In this document: positions 60,401-64,000 of the stretch, in pieces
Layout: each line of letters begins with the position of its first letter
Position numbering within the stretch: position 1 is the first letter of the stretch
Assembly: GCA_949775045.1 (NCBI GenBank)
Contig: OX459110.1
Coordinates: 5,154,229-5,218,228 of the forward strand
DNA from: Metridium senile
Taxonomy: Eukaryota; Cnidaria; Anthozoa; Actiniaria; Metridiidae
Length of the DNA stretch: 64,000 nucleotides
Direction: 5' to 3'
Position numbers and translations under genes: made by a program
Notes under the pieces: model-generated
Databases searched by the model: none
The model's input: only the letters and a program-made list of their open reading frames with translations
Told to the model about the DNA's origin: nothing

Positions 60401-62406
60401 ATATTAGCACTGTGAAGATCGTTTTAAAAGTTTAGATCGAAAAACGCGTAAAATCGCTGCTAATCAAAAACCGCGATGTCATTGTTTCGTCGCTATGGTA
60501 ATGTTGATGTAAACAACAGACAAACCCTCACAAACTTCAATCTTTATGTAACAAGTGGGCAAAGTGTGAAAGCTGTGGGTGTTTGCATATCAGATCTACA
60601 GCCGTTTAAAGTTGACCGGTCAAGCACTAGAAAAACTGTAGGAAGCCTCCTTAACAAGATGCTCAACCTGGGATTGGCTGGATGACAATGAACTTCAGAA
60701 ACAACTACTTTTTGATACAAGAACTCTAGATCTAAACCATACCCTAGATTTTAAAACCATTGGGACTATATACAAATCAGAATGTCAATGATGTTCAAGA
60801 ATACAAAGCACGAACAGAACACCCCATCCCTCTAAGGCAATATGATGTGATTTTCTCAAACTCATGCTTAATTAATGACGCTTAATTAATGACCTTTTCA
60901 GCCAACCAGATTGTCTAATTCAATTATGTACATACATTAGAAACCCAGTGAAACACTTGAATAATAAATTATGAACCATGAGATCCATGAATTAACAGGT
61001 TCTTAATTGTTTTCTTATTATCTTTGTTATTGTTTTTGTATCTGCTAGCTCTATACGTACCTCTAGGATATATTACTAGGGGATCCACAGCACACCCTTG
61101 TTTGATTTTCTCAGCATTTATCCAGAAAAACTGAAAATTATCAATATTCAAATGAAAAGATGATTCACAATGATAAACACTTTTTTAACTTTAAAATGTT
61201 AAAGCTTTATCTTTAGCATGCATTTATCAAGTTATCAATGCATGTTAGGAATTTCCTAGTGTGGGGAAGGCTTCAGAGTACAAAAATACAGCCAATCATT
61301 CACTTCACCCGCTTTATAAGTTATATTTTGTTAGTACCTTGAGGGAAATCATATAGGTTGAAAGCTTAGTAAATGAATTAACTATTTTGTATAGGTTGAT
61401 GGAGCAAATTTAATTTGAATACACATGCAGGCCCGTAGGCTGGGGAGGTTCAGGGGGGTTCAGACACACACAACCTGAAAAGGTCTGGTGGTTACCTGGT
61501 ACTTTAATTAACTTTTAAAAAAAGATTCTGTTGGTTAGATTTCAAAATTTGAAATTAACTATTTAATTAGCAGCAGTCAAAAATGTATTTCACAACTAGA
61601 CGTTTGAATGTCTGAGTTTGCAAAAAGACAAAAACCACAGTAAGAGCATTGAAGCTAGCTAGCCCAATGAGCGCTAAGTAGGTACTACATAAAGAAATCT
61701 AAATTAACTTTGAGAGGGAGTCATGTGACATTAAATTTTTGTGTGTTTGAATTCTAAAATGTACTTTTTGAGTCTTTATCATTATAAGGGGAACATTGTA
61801 GGTCCCCATAATGAAAAAACGAATCCCCCCCTTTTGTAACGCAGCCTACGGGCCTGAATACAGTTATTTCAAAAAACCTAGAATACTGAATACTGCATAC
61901 TGTATTTGATATGTAATTGATATGTAATTGTATTTGATATGTAATGCGCAGTCGATCATATACTAGCATGTTAGACTGCGCAATATTAAGTAATAAATAT
62001 TATTTACTATTATCACTGAATAGTGCATTACAAGTCCAAAATGCATTATGGGGCATTTAATATTGTTTAGAGTGAAATAAATAATAATATAATTAGTTAT
62101 TTTATTCATAGTGCATTTCATTCAAAACTACATACATGTACAAGCTAGTTATGGGGGGGGGGGGGTAAATATTGCTGTGCATTTATTTTATTTCAAATTA
62201 ACAAGACCCACCTTTGGTCTTGGAATGCACTATTCTGTATTGAATGTTTTGTGTGTATATATATATAGCTGTATACAAGTTATCTAGTTCATAGACTAAT
62301 GCTGTGTTTATGATATGTAAGTAAAGTACATTGCCTACCCCATTGATCATGGTTTGTAGTTCTTCATCACTTCTTACTGTGATACGATCCTTATCTTCAT
62401 CTTCAT
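39376..62406 (-). CDS. MAP2K5: MAP2K5 (MEK5) dual-specificity kinase gene, 15 exons, incomplete
   Basis: Fifteen exons with GT-AG borders read in order on the minus strand, from a PB1 domain (exons at 62,339 and 61,061) to the kinase domain. Diagnostic pieces: [16 protein letters not shown] (PB1), GYGNGGTVY (Gly loop), HAVK (Lys), [38 protein letters not shown] (catalytic loop), CDFGV (DFG), [11 protein letters not shown] (activation loop) and [11 protein letters not shown]1 plus MAP2K identifies MEK5, which binds MEKK2/3 and phosphorylates ERK5. The 5' exon and the last part of the C-lobe were not found in the window. Introns carry the satellites and MITEs listed here. Confidence 0.85.
39579..39629 (-). 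CDS. MAP2K5: MAP2K5 exon: activation loop
   Basis: [17 protein letters not shown] between TTGATAG and GCG|GTAAGT. It contains the Ser and Thr positions of the MAP2K activation loop. Confidence 0.8.
40196..40269 (-). CDS. MAP2K5: MAP2K5 exon: catalytic loop and DFG
   Basis: [10 protein letters not shown] and [11 protein letters not shown] between TTTCAG and CAG|GTAATA. Confidence 0.85.
41169..41217 (-). CDS. MAP2K5: MAP2K5 exon: [16 protein letters not shown]
   Basis: Alpha-E and the start of the HRD motif; ends GAG|GTAGGA. Confidence 0.8.
42447..42508 (-). CDS. MAP2K5: MAP2K5 exon: [20 protein letters not shown]
   Basis: Hinge and alpha-D region; borders TTATAG and TCT|GTAAGT. Confidence 0.8.
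42694..43698. repeat. About 1-kb perfect (GGTAGT)n microsatellite
   Basis: Roughly 166 uninterrupted hexamer copies in a MAP2K5 intron, with degenerate copies at 42,628-42,693. The long open frames across it (poly-Thr, Leu-Pro, Val, Tyr-His) come from the repeat alone. Confidence 0.95.
43788..43816 (-). CDS. MAP2K5: MAP2K5 exon: [10 protein letters not shown]
   Basis: A 29-bp exon between TTTGTAG and ATG|GTAAGA; beta-5 and hinge. Confidence 0.75.
44260..44475. repeat. Imperfect inverted repeat
   Basis: AACCACTTCTGGCGATTGGT near 44,290 pairs with the region near 44,450, and GAGGAATATTGTCCTCGGTT pairs near 44,430. Confidence 0.6.
45182..45234 (-). CDS. MAP2K5: MAP2K5 exon: [17 protein letters not shown]
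   Basis: Borders ATTTTCAG and TAG|GTAAGC. Confidence 0.8.
45301..45369 (-). CDS. MAP2K5: MAP2K5 exon: [20 protein letters not shown]
   Basis: Alpha-C helix exon, with the conserved Glu in SEMEI; ends CAG|GTAATC. Confidence 0.8.
45447..45848. mobile_element. MITE-like element in a MAP2K5 intron
   Basis: TTGGCCTTTACCTAAACGAG at the left and its reverse complement at the right; a further match at CTAGTTTTCTAAATTAATCT. Confidence 0.7.
46302..46341 (-). CDS. MAP2K5: MAP2K5 exon: [13 protein letters not shown]
   Basis: Carries the ATP-binding Lys in HAVK; borders TATTTTAG and AAG|GTACTG. Confidence 0.75.
46500..46622. repeat. TGAA/TGGA simple repeat
   Basis: Degenerate GATGGATG- and GAATGAAT-type tetramers next to the following minisatellite. 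Confidence 0.8.
46626..47890. repeat. 40-bp minisatellite, about 31 copies
   Basis: The unit contains ATCAGTTGGTGTAGGTTTGT then TTGTTGTATTGGTATGTT. The array ends 35 bp from the splice donor of the next MAP2K5 exon. Confidence 0.9.
47925..47989 (-). CDS. MAP2K5: MAP2K5 exon: glycine-rich loop
   Basis: [20 protein letters not shown] between AATAATAG and CAG|GTACCA. Confidence 0.85.
48060..48830. other. Intron DNA, nothing recognised
   Basis: AT-rich MAP2K5 intron sequence without clear repeats or coding potential. Confidence 0.4.
48836..49220 (-). mobile_element. Degraded 3' end of a non-LTR retrotransposon
   Basis: Contains the segment ATAGCGCCTATCAAATCCTG and weakly the same downstream sequence as the copy at 50,170-50,690. 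Confidence 0.5.
50061..50768. mobile_element. TIR element around a retrotransposon fragment
   Basis: TAGGTTTACACGGTACCGGA near 50,065 and its inverted partner near 50,745-50,765, with GACCGGTCAAAA on both inner sides. The retrotransposon piece lies between them. Confidence 0.6.
50170..50660 (-). mobile_element. Non-LTR retrotransposon 3' fragment (reverse transcriptase C-terminus)
   Basis: The minus strand at 50,645-50,277 encodes [20 protein letters not shown], then [18 protein letters not shown] and [10 protein letters not shown], the characteristic tail of CR1/Rex-like LINE polyproteins common in marine invertebrates. The 3' UTR (CCTATCCAATCCTGTCCTAG) follows. Truncated at the 5' side. 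Confidence 0.8.
50977..52026 (-). CDS. Rhodopsin-like (class A) G-protein-coupled receptor, single exon
   Basis: A 349-residue receptor with seven hydrophobic segments and an N-glycosylation site at residue 2 (NNTT). Class A marks: DRY in CYDRYEA after the third segment, WTPFG in the sixth and LPYIYIM in place of NPxxY in the seventh. The seventh segment shows no retinal-type Lys, so it is unlikely to be an opsin. The ligand is unknown. The gene is intronless and sits inside a MAP2K5 intron on the same strand. The frame is intact. Confidence 0.85.
   Translation of the reverse strand: MNNTTWAPYFSSVSTVDQVCTFGSLPFTLLTSLTIVAGLIGNVFIVLFSSRELQTSPSIYTVFLVNLSFNNLQGIVVSLPCFYVVYCTTILRTSYFETQVLVYCLLLLSQFNCLGVGMHTLAAMCYDRYEAFTKLPAERTLSVSRAKKLSGFLWVFISFSTLLTFTGHFVKLINKTAIPFQLMQVVTEYKHGNNSRNSAYFGVVLVLIWNFTCNPIYFLTIRRVHLEIKQQLSSIQTVLGQGRTRIEINLYKIAVVTIVIYFTIWTPFGVTRGLLNAYGLSRYEIVCAYAFCHLLSFVSFGILPYIYIMSDKKARHRFFSFWKLTCNKVQPITEEETVNESSNCATTSV
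52198..52669. mobile_element. 472-bp MITE with TTAA target duplications
   Basis: Ends AGTGCACCTG and CAGGTGCACT are inverted, flanked by TTAA at 52194-52197 and 52670-52673. A second copy of the flanking DNA at 54,015-54,420 has a single TTAA (54117-54120) at the same place and no insert, which is an empty site. TTAA duplication is typical of piggyBac-type elements. Confidence 0.85.
52674..52990. repeat. About 300-bp duplicated segment, copy 1
   Basis: Near-identical to 54,121-54,425. With the part at 52,086-52,197 it shows that about 400 bp was duplicated before the MITE entered. Confidence 0.8.
54015..54425. repeat. Duplicated segment, copy 2 (MITE-free)
   Basis: Matches 52,086-52,197 joined to 52,674-52,990. 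Confidence 0.8.
54430..54925. repeat. 19-bp tandem repeat (AAAAACCTTTTTGATGTAC)
   Basis: About 25 copies with small variants; a few related units are at 52,960-53,040. Open frames over it are artefacts. Confidence 0.85.
54925..55508. mobile_element. TTAA-flanked MITE (family R2, copy 1)
   Basis: AAGGTGACTGACTACTTTTG at the left and its inverted partner at 55,489-55,508, bordered by TTAA. Related to 62,772-63,432. Confidence 0.7.
55780..55826 (-). CDS. MAP2K5: MAP2K5 exon: [16 protein letters not shown]
   Basis: Linker exon before the kinase domain; borders CTACAG and CAG|GTACTT. Confidence 0.65.
56640..56842. repeat. 16-17-bp tandem repeat
   Basis: GAGGGAGCGAAGTGAAC-type units, about 12 copies. 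Confidence 0.85.
57079..57170 (-). CDS. MAP2K5: MAP2K5 exon: [20 protein letters not shown]
   Basis: Pro/Ala-rich linker starting with the conserved VNTR; borders TTGCAG and TGG|GTATGT. Confidence 0.7.
57243..57668. mobile_element. MITE (family R1), full copy
   Basis: TACAGTAAATACCCGCATAT at the left and the inverted ATATGCAGGTGTTTACTGTA at the right. Confidence 0.75.
57700..58640. other. Intron DNA, nothing recognised
   Basis: AT-rich MAP2K5 intron with no clear repeat or coding signal. Confidence 0.4.
58651..58684 (-). CDS. MAP2K5: MAP2K5 exon: [11 protein letters not shown]
   Basis: A 34-bp exon between GGTAG and ACA|GTAAGT, equivalent to the linker just after PB1. Confidence 0.6.
59117..59245. 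repeat. 17-bp tandem repeat (CAGACTTTTAAATATAT)
   Basis: About seven perfect copies. Confidence 0.9.
59449..60656. mobile_element. 1.2-kb TIR element with TTAA borders
   Basis: About 250 bp inverted ends: GGAGGCTTCCTACAGTTTTT at the left, its reverse complement at the right, each next to TTAA. No transposase was seen, so it is non-autonomous. Confidence 0.8.
61061..61130 (-). CDS. MAP2K5: MAP2K5 exon: second PB1 exon
   Basis: [20 protein letters not shown] then YPR between TTTTCAG and [17 protein letters not shown] matches the end of the MEK5 PB1 domain. Confidence 0.75.
61430..61857. mobile_element. hAT-like MITE
   Basis: CAGGCCCGTAGGCTG at the left and CAGCCTACGGGCCTG at the right. The CAGG termini are typical of hAT-derived elements; an exact target duplication was not confirmed. 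Confidence 0.6.
62153..62165 (+). repeat. 13-nt poly-G run
   Basis: Uninterrupted G run in a MAP2K5 intron. Confidence 0.85.
62339..62406 (-). CDS. MAP2K5: MAP2K5 exon: PB1 acidic motif
   Basis: [20 protein letters not shown] between CTTTGCCAG and GGG|GTAGGC. The acidic OPCA-type motif binds basic PB1 partners such as MEKK2/3. Confidence 0.85.
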
Positions 62407-62536
62407 CTGGCAAAGTGAAATGATGCATAGAGTTAAAATATTTCAAAGATTAGTGTTAAGGTTTCATGAGGGGTTCCAATGAGAGGACCAGATGAGAGGA
62501 CAGGGCTTATTGTTCATTACTGGTTTTTTTTTCTTT

Positions 62537-62675
62537 CTGCAAACTCAGACATTCCAACAGTAAGTTGTGAAATACATTTTTGGCTGCTGTCAATTAAAGA
62601 CATAAAGGTGCCGAGTAATTAGCAGCAGCCAAAACATTTTTCACAACTAGACATAATGTCTGAGTTTGCAGAAAG
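62537..62675. repeat. Palindromic repeat
   Basis: AAACTCAGACATTCCAACAG and its inverted partner around 62,655; a third related segment is at 61,560-61,625. Confidence 0.6.
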
Positions 62676-62771
62676 ATGAAAACCACAGTAAAAATAAATG
62701 GTCTCCCCCTAAGCAGGGATAAAAGAAACTGAGAACAGATGTCTCAGGTGAACATGAGAAATATGGAAGAC

Positions 62772-63432
62772 TTAAAGTGACTGGCTACTTTTGAATGCCT
62801 TTGAACATTCAATTCGAGCCCACGATGTGTGCGCGCACAAAAACCACTGAATAAAATACAAAATTTTATTTAGGAACCATACACGTTTTGAGCTTAATTT
62901 CAACGGGGCAAAACCTTCGAATTTTGCAAGGGATTCCATACTTTCGTTATGCTGAAAGAACCTAATAAAATCTATGTTTGTATCAAAGTTTTTCAAAAAG
63001 TTAATTTTAAATTTCTTTTTTTTCTTATAAAAAAATCGATTTTCGTAGCCTTTTTTTGTCCAACTTCATGCGAGTTTTGTAAGCACTGAAAGGACAAAAT
63101 ATGACAGATCAAGGTATTTCTTTGTCTTTTATTCAAAACCATCCATGTTGTATTTTAGAATGATTCATTACCCAGCATTTGTGCTAGATATAGTATGAAA
63201 AAAAAATATTTTCTTATGAGTTGTGATTTTTTTCATTTCTCTTCCATTTTTGCAAATTTTTCTTCAAAATCTCGCGCGTAGGCATCCATTAAATGCTGAT
63301 TATCTCGAAAACAAGCTCGGAACACCCCATTTTTCTCTTCCTATTTAGAATCAGCATTAATTTTCACATTAAAAAATCGTAGTTTAAAGAAAAGTTTAAC
63401 ATTATTTCCAAAAGTAGCATGCAGTCACCTTA
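62772..63432. mobile_element. TTAA-flanked MITE (family R2, copy 2)
   Basis: AAAGTGACTGGCTACTTTTG at the left and the inverted AAGTAGCATGCAGTCACCTT at the right, with TTAA at both sides. The inside matches 54,925-55,508 in inverted orientation. Confidence 0.7.
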
Positions 63433-64000
63433 ACACAGACTATGTACTATATATAGGTGCATATTGCTGCCATATAGTTTACAATCATGAGTATGGTTAG
63501 TGTAATTATGAAATGCCTCCAACACCAGACTGTTGTTATGCCCACATCATATACATTTAGGGTTATTAAGGACGGGGCCTACTAATTAAAAAGTAATGTA
63601 TTCCTCAAATAACTATGTGAGTTGTTTTAACCCCTTAGAGGGTTCTTCAAATCTGGCTAAAAAAGGTGGGGTCACCGGGCAGTTAAGAGCAATAATGAGT
63701 CTTAAATATGGCTGACGTCACGATTTTACCGGCATCGACAAATAATTTTTTTTTTCAAAGGTTTTTCTTTGAAACATCTCTTTGATAGCGGTAAACAATT
63801 AACAAGTAATTTTCTAATAGGAATATATATTTTGTAACATATTTTCAAAAGTTAGTAGTGAAATATGATTTTTTTAGCATCGCGACTTGTATTTTACAAG
63901 GTTCAGAAAATTCGAATTTTTGTCTATTTTCCATTCAAAAATCAGTTGCTTTTTCGAAATTTTACATCAAAACCATTGTTTAACATGTTCTTAATAATTG
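63433..64000. other. Host DNA, nothing recognised
   Basis: AT-rich sequence with no gene or clear repeat; the MAP2K5 5' exon should lie beyond the PB1 exons, probably outside the window. Confidence 0.4.

Overview
The window joins two kinds of DNA. Positions 1 to about 25,200 are GC-rich and densely packed with compact genes on both strands. This is most of a Maverick/Polinton-type or adintovirus-type element: protein-primed DNA polymerase B, retrovirus-like integrase with a chromodomain, adenain-like protease, packaging ATPase, double jelly-roll-type major capsid protein, a large minor-capsid candidate and several small basic core-type proteins. The left end of the element is outside the window. 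From about 25,200 to 64,000 the DNA is AT-rich, gene-poor and full of satellites and MITE-like inverted repeats. It carries a spliced animal gene read on the minus strand, recognisable as MAP2K5/MEK5 (PB1 domain plus kinase exons), and an intronless rhodopsin-like GPCR in one of its introns. The host is therefore a metazoan, probably a marine invertebrate. The non-LTR retrotransposon remnant and intronless GPCR suggest a cnidarian-like animal, but this is weak evidence.

Layout of the element. 1-1010 (minus): three basic, glycine-rich core-type proteins. 1098-2108 (plus): a core-type gene broken at codon 7, and a CxxC protein. 2150-6836 (minus): protease, major capsid, a PPxY-containing protein, two more CxxC proteins and two small structural candidates. 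6904-8702 (plus): an acidic protein and the ATPase. 8718-16716 (minus): core-type protein, minor capsid, integrase and PolB. 16717-21197 (minus): a cluster of reading frames that mostly lack ATG codons. 21298-24792 (plus): a unit with a TATA box, a leader-like donor site and several acceptors just upstream of ATGs.

The most unusual part is 16716-21197. A TATA-driven first exon has two consensus splice donors, both in phase 0. Downstream are nine reading frames, four with RING-type zinc-binding signatures, and then PolB. Each begins directly after a pyrimidine-rich acceptor and is open in phase 0. Several have their own stop and poly(A) signal. This looks like an array of alternative 3' exons that could give one N-terminus many different RING tails.

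The element also shows damage or recoding. Five genes have one in-frame stop followed by a long open continuation (1116, 1920, 7927, 9942, 22781); the last has the UGA-CUA context known for readthrough. One gene has a frameshift near 23630, and one RING exon is split by a 23-nt homopolymer. PolB, integrase, protease, ATPase and major capsid are intact. The copy is therefore either recent and lightly decayed or uses recoding. A Q-x-G-G motif repeated in seven core-type genes is the best candidate for the recognition site of the encoded protease.
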